Positions 1 through 7,017 of a stretch of DNA of 12,377 nt are shown here, one piece after another. Below the pieces are notes generated by a model, which made no database searches, had not been told where the DNA came from, and saw only the letters and a list, made by a program, of their open reading frames with translations. This DNA is from an uncultured Sutterella sp. Lineage in GTDB: Bacteria > Pseudomonadota > Gammaproteobacteria > Burkholderiales > Burkholderiaceae_F. The position numbers and the translations under genes are program-made. Position 1 is the stretch's first letter; each line of letters starts with the position of its first letter. The DNA is taken from the NCBI GenBank assembly GCA_900544335.1, contig UQUS01000036.1, positions 1 through 12,377 of the forward strand, given 5' to 3'.

Positions 1-137
1 GAAAATTCGGCAACCGAGCCGTCTGCCGTCACGTAACTCGACGGCATCGCTAGAAAAATAATGAGACAAAGCAAGGGGCCCGCAACTAGGGACCCGTAGC
101 GCATAAGCGCCTGCTTGCCTGACATTGCGTCAGACAT
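1..137 (-). CDS. Putative DASS/SLC13-type anion transporter, N-terminus only (runs off left edge)
   Basis: The ATG at 137-135 is preceded by a strong ribosome binding site (AAGGAGGG, 4 nt before the start). It opens 45 codons that remain open to the window edge. The peptide has a short polar N-terminus (MSDAMSGKQ) followed by a membrane segment containing GPLLCLIIFLAMP, at about residues 14-32. The Gly-Pro-Leu-Leu motif in a first helix of this kind is common in divalent anion:sodium symporters (DASS/SLC13, citrate/succinate/sulfate carriers), which is the basis of the call. It is the last gene of a same-strand run beginning with a TRAP transporter, 191 bp after the alcohol dehydrogenase, so it may have its own promoter. 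That it is a membrane protein gene is fairly safe; the family is a guess from 45 residues. Confidence 0.55.
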   Translation of the reverse strand, partial: MSDAMSGKQALMRYGSLVAGPLLCLIIFLAMPSSYVTADGSVAEF

Positions 138-328
138 ACACCCTCCTTAAAGTCAACAAAGCAAAGCTATCTGTAAAAAATTTTATAAATCAGAGCACTA
201 TGAGAAATATTTGCCTTGTGCAGGTCGAATCTAACGCCCAACTCCGTAACAACGCTTTCTGACACATTTCTCACGCTAAGCAACATAGAACCCACAAAGC
301 AAAATATTAATTTTTACCCCGAAGACTC

Positions 329-1498
329 TCATGCTGATTTCAGAATCTTGCAAACATCCTCTTTTTGCAAAACACTGAAATGTCCGATACTACCAAAATG
401 CGTGGCAAGTTCGGAAATTTTTTCATAAGGAATATCTTCCTCTACGAGTTCCGCAAGACGACGTGGGAGTCCTAGGAAGGAATAAAAATTCCTCAATTTT
501 CCTATAGCAAGAGTTACAACCTCGGCCTGGGAGCTACCCCCTGTCACTCCCATCACGTATCGTGCAAAGCGCACGAACCGCTCGGGATTATGTTTCCAAA
601 CATACTGCATCCAAGCTGGTGTTAAGACTGCAAGTCCCTCTCCGTGAACAATTGAGGGATTCCAACCCGAGAGAGCATGTTCTATCGCGTGGCAGGCCCA
701 ATCTTCCTCATGACCCATACCGAAAAAGCCACAATGCGCAAAACTACCCACAAGACCGATTTGTTCCCAACTTTCCAAATCACTCCAATCTGCTTTGAGT
801 CTCCGGGCACTTTGCATCGTGACCCGAAGGGCTCCTTCACACTCTTCCGTCGTGAACTCGACTCCCTTCGTATTTGTGAAATACCGCTCAAATACATGAC
901 TCATCATGTCTGAAACGCCAGCAGCCATTTGGCGTTGTGATAATGTCATAAAAACTGTCGGATCCACTATCGACACCCGAGGGCGGATGTTCATCGATTC
1001 ACTTCCGGCTCCGTTTTTAATATCTCCGTTAGATATCACGCAACGCGCCGATTGTTCTGAACCAGCCGCAGGAATCGTTAGCACCGTAGCAATCGGAAGG
1101 CGAGCCGGTTTATTGGCTTTTCCGCAGAAATAGTCCCATACATCTCCCTCGTAGGCCTCTCCCAAAACGCTTGCTTTAGCGGTATCAATGACACTGCCTC
1201 CCCCAATAGCCAAAACAGCATCGATTCTTTCTCGCCGAATAATCTCAATCGTTTCTCGTACAAATTCCACTGTCGGATTTTGGCGGACACCCCCGCGTTC
1301 AATGCAACGAAATCCCGCATTTCGGCACTCGGAGAGAACCCGATCTAACACTCCTGTACGCTTAACGGAACCTCCGCCATAAACTACAAGCACTGAGGCT
1401 CCGACGTCGACTAAGTGGAGGATCTCTTTCCCGACCTGACTAAGCACACCAGGTCCATAAACAAGTTTTACTGGGTTAAAGTAAGAAAAAGAATTCAT
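329..1498 (-). CDS. Iron-containing alcohol dehydrogenase (YqhD/butanol dehydrogenase class)
   Basis: The 389-residue product has the usual length for group III Fe-dependent alcohol dehydrogenases, which interconvert aldehydes and alcohols with NAD(P)H in the cytoplasm. The N-terminal nucleotide domain (about 1-185) carries YGGGSVKRTG (40-49), typical of YqhD/BDH enzymes, and GGGSVIDTAK (99-108). The helical C-terminal domain keeps the four metal ligands: D197 and H201 in DMMSHVFE, H270 in WACHAIEH and H285 in IVHGEG. The H270-H285 spacing appears one residue longer than in YqhD or FucO. It is the last gene after the nitrilase, 74 nt downstream across a perfect hairpin, and probably cotranscribed. 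The start at 1498 has only a weak upstream AGAG. In context it could reduce an aldehyde or oxidise an alcohol related to the nitrilase or TRAP substrate; the true substrate cannot be read from sequence. Confidence 0.93.
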   Translation of the reverse strand: MNSFSYFNPVKLVYGPGVLSQVGKEILHLVDVGASVLVVYGGGSVKRTGVLDRVLSECRNAGFRCIERGGVRQNPTVEFVRETIEIIRRERIDAVLAIGGGSVIDTAKASVLGEAYEGDVWDYFCGKANKPARLPIATVLTIPAAGSEQSARCVISNGDIKNGAGSESMNIRPRVSIVDPTVFMTLSQRQMAAGVSDMMSHVFERYFTNTKGVEFTTEECEGALRVTMQSARRLKADWSDLESWEQIGLVGSFAHCGFFGMGHEEDWACHAIEHALSGWNPSIVHGEGLAVLTPAWMQYVWKHNPERFVRFARYVMGVTGGSSQAEVVTLAIGKLRNFYSFLGLPRRLAELVEEDIPYEKISELATHFGSIGHFSVLQKEDVCKILKSA

Positions 1499-1514
1499 GA
1501 CAAAACTCTGAATT

Positions 1515-1546
1515 CACCCCTTTGCGCATTTAAGCGCAAAGGGGTG
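1515..1546 (-). terminator. Perfect 13-bp intercistronic hairpin between nitrilase and alcohol dehydrogenase
   Basis: The arms at 1515-1527 and 1534-1546 are perfectly complementary over 13 bp, GC-rich at both ends, with a 6-nt loop (ATTTAA). In the minus direction the hairpin is followed by GAATTCAGAGTTTTG, which is not a good U-tract; in the plus direction it is followed by GTCCTTTTACC. It is therefore more likely a partial terminator or an RNA-stability and processing element that lowers dehydrogenase expression relative to the nitrilase than a full stop. Confidence 0.6.
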
Positions 1547-1572
1547 TCCTTTTACCTAAGGAAGGGAGAAGA

Positions 1573-2511
1573 TTAATTCTTAATAAGAGTGAGCCCCGTC
1601 TTGGCTCGTTCGTCAACTACAAGATTAAAAACATCATGCCGTCCGTAGTGACCGGCCACATCAAAGTCGTACTGTCCTTCAGCGCGAACCCCCATATCCA
1701 AATCTGCGATGAGCATGCCCTCTTTTCCATAAAGAGGTTCGCAAACATATTTCCCAAGAGGATTTAGCACAGCACTTCCGCCCCGGCACATCACCTCAGG
1801 CTCGGAATCAAGTTCCCCCGATTCCAGTACCTCTTTCGGATACATATCTTTGGTGACATACTGGTTGCATCCGATAACGAAACAACGCCCTTCAATGGCA
1901 ATGTGTTGCAGTGTTGCTTGCCATGAATCACGACTGTCTGCTGTCGGAGCTAGATAAATGTCCACTCCTTTTCCGTACATTGTTGCCCGTAGTAAAGGCA
2001 TGTAGTTTTCCCAACAGATAACAGCGCCTAGTCGCCCGAACGGAGTATCCACTGTTGTCAAAGTACTGCCATCGCCTCGACCCCAAATAAGGCGCTCAGA
2101 TCCAGTCGGCATCAATTTGCGATGTTTTCCAAGATAGGCACCGTCCGGCCCGAAAAACACTACTGTGCAATAAACCGTGCCGCCGTCCTTTTCGATAAGT
2201 CCCGTAACAAGGTAAACCTCGTTTTGGGCAGCAATAGCCGCCAGTTTGTCGCAATCCGGCCCAGGGATTGCCACAGAGTTTTCGTAATACAAGCGAAAGT
2301 CCTTTCTTCCTGCATCCGTTCTCTTGCCTACGTTCGATCCAAAACTCATCCCACGCGGATAGCAAGGGATAAAAGCTTCCGGGAAAAGCACCAACTTAGC
2401 CCCGGCTTTCGTGGCTTCCGGAACAAGTCTTGCCATTTTCTCAATTGTCGCGTCTTTGTTAAAGATAACCGGGGCAGTTTGCATAACCGCCACACGCACT
2501 GTTTCAGACAT
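1573..2511 (-). CDS. Nitrilase (C-N hydrolase, nitrile aminohydrolase branch)
   Basis: The 312-residue cytoplasmic enzyme of the nitrilase superfamily has the Glu-Lys-Cys triad in place: E45 in LFPEAF, K132 in HRKLMPTGSE and C166 in VICWENYMPL. The Cys-Trp-Glu-Asn/His-x-x-Pro-Leu signature, with APTAD and HIAIEGRCFVIGCNQ further on, is that of true nitrilases (plant NIT1/NIT4 and bacterial arylaceto- or aliphatic nitrilases, which turn a nitrile into carboxylate plus ammonia) rather than of amidases or carbamoylases. Length fits the family. The start at 2511 has GGAG upstream, and the gene begins 20 nt after the TRAP permease stop, so it is in the transporter operon. Possible substrates include beta-cyanoalanine, arylacetonitriles or plant-derived nitriles; the sequence alone does not decide. 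Some close relatives are nitrile hydratases by side reaction. Confidence 0.92.
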   Translation of the reverse strand: MSETVRVAVMQTAPVIFNKDATIEKMARLVPEATKAGAKLVLFPEAFIPCYPRGMSFGSNVGKRTDAGRKDFRLYYENSVAIPGPDCDKLAAIAAQNEVYLVTGLIEKDGGTVYCTVVFFGPDGAYLGKHRKLMPTGSERLIWGRGDGSTLTTVDTPFGRLGAVICWENYMPLLRATMYGKGVDIYLAPTADSRDSWQATLQHIAIEGRCFVIGCNQYVTKDMYPKEVLESGELDSEPEVMCRGGSAVLNPLGKYVCEPLYGKEGMLIADLDMGVRAEGQYDFDVAGHYGRHDVFNLVVDERAKTGLTLIKN

Positions 2512-2531
2512 TATTCATCTCCGTTTAAAAA

Positions 2532-3806
2532 TTATCCGAGGAAGTTCGCCGTAAAGAGCACAAGCTGGCTCATAAACGTTATTGCCAAGAGAACAACTCC
2601 CAATATGCACAGGAACGGTACTGAGTATCGAACGACATCCTTGAAGGCAACATCCTTTCGTAAACCATTTGCAACAAAAAGATTGATGCCCAATGGAGGT
2701 GTGAGAAGCCCAATTGCCAGATTCACAATCATGACGACCCCGAAGTGAACCGGATCAATTCCAAAAGTTAAGAGAATCGGCAACATAATCGGCCCTAGAA
2801 GAATCACCGCAGCGTTAACTTCCATAAGGCATCCCGTAATCAGCAAAATAAGATTCAGGATAAGAAGCATCATGTAGGGCGATGTTGTGAAGCTCGTCAG
2901 GTAGTTCGTCACAGCGACCGGAATCTGTTGGGTTGTCATAATCCAACTCATTGATGCCGCACAGCCGATAATCATCATGACCATAGCCGAAGGCACAGCG
3001 GCATCCGCAAAGCACTTAAAGGAGTCTTTCCAAGTAAGTTCTTTGTAGATGAACTTCCCGACAATAAAACTGTAGACTGTGGCCACAGCCGCTGCCTCGG
3101 TCGGCGTGAAGAAGCCCCCGTAGATACCTCCGAGGATAATGACGGGCATCAAAATACCCCAACTGGCCTCTTTCAGAGCCTTACCCGGCTCAAGTTTGAC
3201 GAAATTTTTTGACTTGTAACCGTGTCGACGACTCACGACATAGCATACAAGCATCATGGCGCATCCCATGAGAATTCCAGGAACAATGCCGCCAGCAAAA
3301 AGCTTTCCTATGGAAGCGTTCATCGTAATGCCATACGTAACCAAAGGAATCGACGGCGGAATGACAAATCCCGTAGTTCCGGCAGCCGCCATAAGACCGA
3401 CAGCAAATCGCTTGTCATATCCATCCTTAATCATCGCTGGAATCATGATTGATCCGATGGCAACGACCGTAGCGGGAGCAGATCCTGAAATGGCCGAAAA
3501 AAACATGCTCGCAAGAATTGTTACGATGCCAAGGCCTCCGTAAATATTTCCAACACAGTTTTTGGCCAACATAATCAGCCGTGCTGAAATACCGCCTCGT
3601 TCCATCAAAATCCCGGCGATCATAAACAGCGGGATTGCCAGAAGGGGGAACGAGTCCATTCCGGTAAAAAGCTTTTGGACAACGATAAAGAGCGGAATTC
3701 TTCCTTGCAGATAGATTGCCAGAAGCGCGGCTCCCCCAATACTGAATGCAATAGGTACATTCAAAATAATGAAGGTACCCAACGCAATTAGCAGAACCTC
3801 ACCCAT
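2532..3806 (-). CDS. dctM: TRAP transporter large permease subunit, DctM family
   Basis: The 424-residue polytopic inner-membrane protein, hydrophobic through nearly its whole length, matches the 12-13 segment DctM subunit that carries out sodium-coupled transport in tripartite ATP-independent periplasmic systems. Family motifs are clear: PLLAIPLFMIAG (54-65), SAISGSAPATVVAIG (104-118), PPSIPLVTYG (150-159) and PTEAAAVATVYSF in the middle, with LLTPPLGINLFVA near the C-terminus. Its ATG overlaps the dctQ stop region by 8 bp (3799-3806), and a strong ribosome site (GGAGGTG, inside the end of dctQ) lies 4-5 nt before it, which suggests translational coupling. It works with the DctQ and DctP subunits encoded directly upstream. 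No frameshift or missing motif was noticed. Confidence 0.97.
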   Translation of the reverse strand: MGEVLLIALGTFIILNVPIAFSIGGAALLAIYLQGRIPLFIVVQKLFTGMDSFPLLAIPLFMIAGILMERGGISARLIMLAKNCVGNIYGGLGIVTILASMFFSAISGSAPATVVAIGSIMIPAMIKDGYDKRFAVGLMAAAGTTGFVIPPSIPLVTYGITMNASIGKLFAGGIVPGILMGCAMMLVCYVVSRRHGYKSKNFVKLEPGKALKEASWGILMPVIILGGIYGGFFTPTEAAAVATVYSFIVGKFIYKELTWKDSFKCFADAAVPSAMVMMIIGCAASMSWIMTTQQIPVAVTNYLTSFTTSPYMMLLILNLILLITGCLMEVNAAVILLGPIMLPILLTFGIDPVHFGVVMIVNLAIGLLTPPLGINLFVANGLRKDVAFKDVVRYSVPFLCILGVVLLAITFMSQLVLFTANFLG

Positions 3807-4311
3807 GTGTCACCTCCGCTTCTTCCTGTTTTTTCACCAAGCCATGCGTAACAAGCTCAATAAAAAAATGCACGAACATAAAAGCGCAACCGACAGGAAC
3901 AGCTAAAAACACCCACGACATCGGCACAAGCATCGCAGGTGTTACCTGACCAGAGTTATCTAGTCGGATAAAGTACAAAACAGCCTGCCAAGTCAGAACT
4001 CCGGTAAAAATTGTGCAAATCAGAAGTGAGAGTTTTTCAGCAATGCGTTGCAATGCTTCGGGGAGACAGTGCACAAAAACCTCAACTCCCACATGGGCAC
4101 CACGGACAATGCCAAGACTTGCCCCGAAGAAGATTGCCCAGATACTTACGTAGCGTGACAGCTCGTCAGTCCACCCAACTCCGTGACGAATCACAAAGCG
4201 TTCAAACATCCCGTAACTAATGACAAGCGTCATAACGATAAGTAACAGACCGCAAGCAAACACTTCGATTCGAACAAGTCGTTCTTTCAGAGCTAAAAGA
4301 CTTTGAATCAT
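3799..4311 (-). CDS. dctQ: TRAP transporter small permease subunit, DctQ family
   Basis: The 170-residue product has four predicted transmembrane segments, at about residues 17-38, 50-75, 92-115 and 128-152. This is the standard architecture and size of DctQ, the small membrane subunit that pairs with DctM. The segment RYVSIWAIFFGASLGI followed by GAHVGVEVF is the conserved DctQ core. It lies between dctP (95 nt upstream) and dctM (8-bp overlap), the usual P-Q-M order. The start at 4311 has a modest GAG site; the 95-nt leader before it contains a hairpin and T-run that may reduce its expression relative to the binding protein. Confidence 0.95.
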   Translation of the reverse strand: MIQSLLALKERLVRIEVFACGLLLIVMTLVISYGMFERFVIRHGVGWTDELSRYVSIWAIFFGASLGIVRGAHVGVEVFVHCLPEALQRIAEKLSLLICTIFTGVLTWQAVLYFIRLDNSGQVTPAMLVPMSWVFLAVPVGCAFMFVHFFIELVTHGLVKKQEEAEVTHG

Positions 4312-4373
4312 GAAAATCTCGAAAATAAGCGGAGCTATTCCTGGAGGGCGAACAACTCCGCAAAGTAGAAAAA

Positions 4374-4401
4374 AACGCGGTTACGACGTTTAAAAACGTC
4401 G
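4374..4401 (-). terminator. Hairpin plus T-run between dctP and dctQ (possible partial terminator)
   Basis: On the minus strand, arms of about 7-8 bp (CGACGTTT at 4401-4394 and AAACGTCG at 4391-4384) can fold into a hairpin. It is followed within about 8 nt by a run of seven Ts, reading CGCGTTTTTTTC. The distance from stem to T-run is longer than in a classical intrinsic terminator, so I read it as attenuation or mRNA 3'-end protection. That is common after binding-protein genes, which are needed in excess over the membrane subunits. Confidence 0.4.
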
Positions 4402-4406
4402 ACCAA

Positions 4407-5408
4407 TTATTTCGCCGCGTCAACAGCTTTCATAAAGCGATTGACAATTTCATCTCCAACCGACTTTCGAACCATCTGTTCGGCACTCTTGGTTGCCTTC
4501 TGAAACTGCGCATGTTCTTCTGGGGTGAGCTCAATGATTGTCAGACCCTTGCTCTTCATAAACTCCTCGCCCGATTCACATTGCTTAGCGTTGAGTTCGC
4601 GCTCTGTTTTACGCCATAACTTCGCACCGTCCTGAATAATCCGGCGATGTTTTTCCGAAAGAGAGTTATAAAAATCATTCGACAACACAAAGATATATGG
4701 GGCATACAGGTGCCCTGTTTTAATCATGTACTTTTGCACCTCGTAAAAGCGCATAGATTGATTAAGCGCAACCGGATTCTCCTGTCCGTCGACAACTCCC
4801 TGCGCGAGTGCTGTATACAACTCGGCAAAAGCCATGGGAGTCGGAATTGCCCCCAAGCCACGAATCATTTCCATATGGACAGGATTCTCCATTACACGCA
4901 ATTTCAATCCTGCCAAATCCTTAGGAGTATGTGCCGCGACCTTCGTTGTGGTGAAATGTCGTAGTCCGTTCTCGCCAAAAACAAGAGCCTTAACACCCAT
5001 GCGCTTTTCCACAAGACTTAAGAGATACTGACCAAACTCCCCGTCCAATACACGATGTGCATGTTCTGCCTTGGAAAACACAAACGGAATGTCAAAAACC
5101 AAAGTTTCTTTCAAAAAGTTAGAAAACGGCGCATTCGTAATGGTCCCGCATTCCAGTGTCCCCATCTGAATGCTCTCGAGCATCTCCCGCTCTCCGCCGA
5201 GTTGTGAAGCCGGAAATGTTTTAACGACAATCTCTCCCCCAGATTTTTCCTCTACATATTTCTTAAATACTTGGGCTGACTGTTCCAAACGATCTCCCGT
5301 CGCCGGACACACATGACCGAGTTTTAATTCAATTGCCGCATTCGCCGCTGTCGGAGTCCACATTGCAATGCTCAAGACTGCCGCCGCACAAGCCAAAAGA
5401 CGCTTCAT
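4407..5408 (-). CDS. dctP: TRAP transporter solute-binding protein, DctP family
   Basis: The 333-residue secreted periplasmic binding protein starts with a Sec signal peptide: MKR, a hydrophobic core, then TAANA before A25, with likely cleavage after A24. The mature part has the DctP/TAXI-independent fold markers: ELKLGHVCP start, the SGGEIVVKTFPASQLGGERE strand-helix (57-74), the FGENGLRHFTT hinge (R150), and KLRVMENPVH with R171, equivalent to the arginine that binds the substrate carboxylate in characterised DctP proteins. YTALAQGVVDGQENP (198-212) is the family signature. A carboxylate ligand is therefore likely, but its identity is not readable. The ATG at 5408 is preceded by AAAGGGG at good spacing. 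It is the first gene of the operon and diverges from the LysR gene. Confidence 0.96.
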   Translation of the reverse strand: MKRLLACAAAVLSIAMWTPTAANAAIELKLGHVCPATGDRLEQSAQVFKKYVEEKSGGEIVVKTFPASQLGGEREMLESIQMGTLECGTITNAPFSNFLKETLVFDIPFVFSKAEHAHRVLDGEFGQYLLSLVEKRMGVKALVFGENGLRHFTTTKVAAHTPKDLAGLKLRVMENPVHMEMIRGLGAIPTPMAFAELYTALAQGVVDGQENPVALNQSMRFYEVQKYMIKTGHLYAPYIFVLSNDFYNSLSEKHRRIIQDGAKLWRKTERELNAKQCESGEEFMKSKGLTIIELTPEEHAQFQKATKSAEQMVRKSVGDEIVNRFMKAVDAAK

Positions 5409-5469
5409 AAAACAACCCCTTTAGATATGAGTAAAATGACACATCTCAAACAAGAAATATTCTCGCTTA

Positions 5470-5479
5470 TTGTATACAA
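5470..5479. promoter_or_regulatory. Palindrome TTGTATACAA, candidate operator in the lysR-dctP intergenic region
   Basis: This perfect 10-bp palindrome lies 62-71 nt upstream of the dctP start, in the 165-bp gap between the divergent regulator and the TRAP operon. TTGTATACAA resembles the half-site symmetry of GntR/FCD-type operators more than the looser T-N11-A of LysR regulators. No GntR gene is in the window, so either an unlinked regulator acts here or the LysR protein uses it. No convincing -35/-10 pair for dctP was found, consistent with an activator-dependent promoter. Confidence 0.4.
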
Positions 5480-5517
5480 CGTTTTTTACAAAACGAGGAG
5501 GACATCTGAAATTCAAC

Positions 5518-5547
5518 TTGACTTTCAAATGCCACCTAATGCATTAT
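5518..5547 (+). promoter_or_regulatory. Candidate sigma70 promoter for the LysR-type gene, with overlapping palindrome
   Basis: TTGACT (5518-5523) and CATTAT (5542-5547) are separated by 18 nt, giving a fair -35 and a weak -10 ahead of the regulator. The perfect palindrome TAATGCATTA (5537-5546) covers the -10, a position suited to autorepression. The match is by eye only. Confidence 0.35.
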
Positions 5548-5573
5548 CTGCAATGACCCTGTTCTGTGACTAG

Positions 5574-6512
5574 ATGCATTTACCTACATCTGATATCAGT
5601 ATGATTAATATCAACACCGCAGACTTAAACCTTCTGAGAGTTTTTGTAGTCATTTTTGAAGAAAAAAGTGCAACCGGTGCTGCACAACGGCTTAACTTGA
5701 CACAATCGGCAGTTTCCCTAAATCTCCGTCGTCTTCGAGAGATGTACCAGGATTCTCTCTTTACCCGAACAGGACGCGGTCTAGCCCCGACACTTTTTGC
5801 CAATCAGGTCTACCCACTCGCAAAAGATGCTCTAGACCGCTTCACGGCGAGCCTTCAACTACACGAGAATAAGCAAGCTGAGTTCATGGGACGAACAATC
5901 ACCATTGGACTATCAGATGACTTTGAAATTGCGCTTGGCGAAACCATGATTGAACTGGCCAAAAACATCCCGAACTGCACCCGTCTTCATTTTCGTCAGT
6001 CCAACTCCAACGTTGTTGCCGAAATGCTCCTTGCTCGTTCGATAGACTTAGCAATCACTTCAGGAGGATGTGCGCAAGAAGGCATTACATTGACAAACAT
6101 CGGGGAGGGTACATACGGCTGTCTCGTTGATCCAGCCACCTTCGACTCAAACACAATGGATTTAGAAACGCTTCTAAGCCACGATCACATTATGGTGAGT
6201 CGTACTGGATTTTTCGGAATCGTTGATGATGTATTGGTTAGCCGAGGGCTGCGACGCAGAGTGCGCGCCTCAACATCACACTTTAGCGCTATCCCTTATC
6301 TTTTAACAGGTACGGACTGCATTACGATTATGCCTGCTCACGCCGCCAAATTTATTGCAAAGACAACACATCTAAAGTACTTTCCAGCGCCGATTGATTT
6401 TCCATCTTTTAGCGTTTGCCTTGCCTGGAGAAACTTTTCCCGCAAGGATCAGGTTCTTTCTGATTTAGTTCAACTCTTCCGCACAAAACTCAAAGGAATA
6501 ATCACAACTTAA
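5574..6512 (+). CDS. LysR-type transcriptional regulator
   Basis: The 312-residue product has an N-terminal winged helix-turn-helix (about 18-76): DLNLLRVFVVIFEEKSATGA, then AAQRLNLTQSAVSLNLRRLR, then LFTRTGRGLAPT. This pattern is typical of the NodD/NahR-like branch. A periplasmic-binding-like effector domain follows from about residue 95 to the end. LysR proteins usually activate a divergent operon in response to a pathway metabolite, so the TRAP-nitrilase-dehydrogenase operon is the likely target. The start is uncertain: neither the ATG at 5574 nor the one at 5601 (303 residues) has a good ribosome site. The second would place the start about 7 residues before the conserved DLNLLRVF, closer to family practice, and would leave the palindrome CTGATATCAG (5590-5599) in the leader. 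Confidence 0.95.
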   Translation: MHLPTSDISMININTADLNLLRVFVVIFEEKSATGAAQRLNLTQSAVSLNLRRLREMYQDSLFTRTGRGLAPTLFANQVYPLAKDALDRFTASLQLHENKQAEFMGRTITIGLSDDFEIALGETMIELAKNIPNCTRLHFRQSNSNVVAEMLLARSIDLAITSGGCAQEGITLTNIGEGTYGCLVDPATFDSNTMDLETLLSHDHIMVSRTGFFGIVDDVLVSRGLRRRVRASTSHFSAIPYLLTGTDCITIMPAHAAKFIAKTTHLKYFPAPIDFPSFSVCLAWRNFSRKDQVLSDLVQLFRTKLKGIITT

Positions 6513-6530
6513 ATCTTCTGTCACAAGTCG

Positions 6531-6565
6531 AAAAAAAACCTCCCCGTTTCGGCTAAGGAGGTTTT
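6531..6565. terminator. Bidirectional intrinsic terminator between lysR-type gene (+) and ihfA (-)
   Basis: The stem AAAACCTCC (6535-6543) pairs with GGAGGTTTT (6557-6565), with a small inner CCG/CGG pairing in the loop. Read on the minus strand it ends in eight Ts, so it should terminate ihfA transcription strongly. On the plus strand it ends in four Ts and can also stop the regulator transcript. Its position between two converging genes fits both roles. Confidence 0.85.
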
Positions 6566-6611
6566 GTACAACTCAAGGATGTCTTGTGCGACTTACTAAG
6601 TGGCCTCGTGA

Positions 6612-6956
6612 TTAGGCAGCCGGCAAATCCTTCGTGGCATCACGCATCAGGGGAGCCGGCGTAAAAATAACAACGCGACGCGCTTGAATTTCGTGGTCGA
6701 CAAGCGTGCGCGGGTTTCGCCCCGGACGAGCGCGCTTATCTCTGAGTTCAAATGTCCCGAAATTAGAAAACTTCAAACCGCGCCCCTGCTCCATCGCCTG
6801 AACCATTTCATCGAACATCGTATCGATGATTTCCATCGCGTCAGTACGCGAGCACGTGATGCGCTCCATCACGGCTTCGGCCAAAACAACCTTCGTAATG
6901 GTCGATTTTCCGATTGTGATGTGACTGAAGCGACGATCAATAAACTCTGTATTCAT
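6612..6956 (-). CDS. ihfA: Integration host factor alpha-like DNA-bending protein
   Basis: The 114-residue member of the HU/IHF family has the core KFSNFGTFELRDKRARPGRNP (62-82), with ARRVVIFTP after it. This is closer to IHF-alpha (FGNFDLRDK, RPGRNP) than to HU. The intercalating proline corresponds to P82. IHF bends DNA as an alpha/beta dimer in transcription, replication and recombination. The N-terminus is about 17 residues longer than E. coli IhfA. The chosen start has AGGGG six nt upstream, which supports the extension being translated. It is not next to pheT, the usual ihfA neighbour; it lies 61 nt after the CNNM gene on the same strand and ends at a strong terminator. It could be an additional IHF-alpha paralogue rather than the housekeeping copy. 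Confidence 0.88.
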   Translation of the reverse strand: MNTEFIDRRFSHITIGKSTITKVVLAEAVMERITCSRTDAMEIIDTMFDEMVQAMEQGRGLKFSNFGTFELRDKRARPGRNPRTLVDHEIQARRVVIFTPAPLMRDATKDLPAA

Positions 6957-7017
6957 TCTTTTCCCCTATGTGGAATTCGTCATTTTAAACGGAAGTCTTC
7001 TCGCTTTACTGTCCGCT

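Noticed and set aside
62..302. Three copies of ACAAAGCAA (66-74, 156-164, 294-302)
   Set aside because: Short, irregularly spaced, A-rich, and one copy lies inside coding sequence; probably chance.
2122..2748. 208-codon plus-strand open frame opposite the nitrilase and dctM genes
   Set aside because: It lies antisense to two genes with complete catalytic and family motifs, its product is basic and has no recognisable domain, and no ribosome site supports it.
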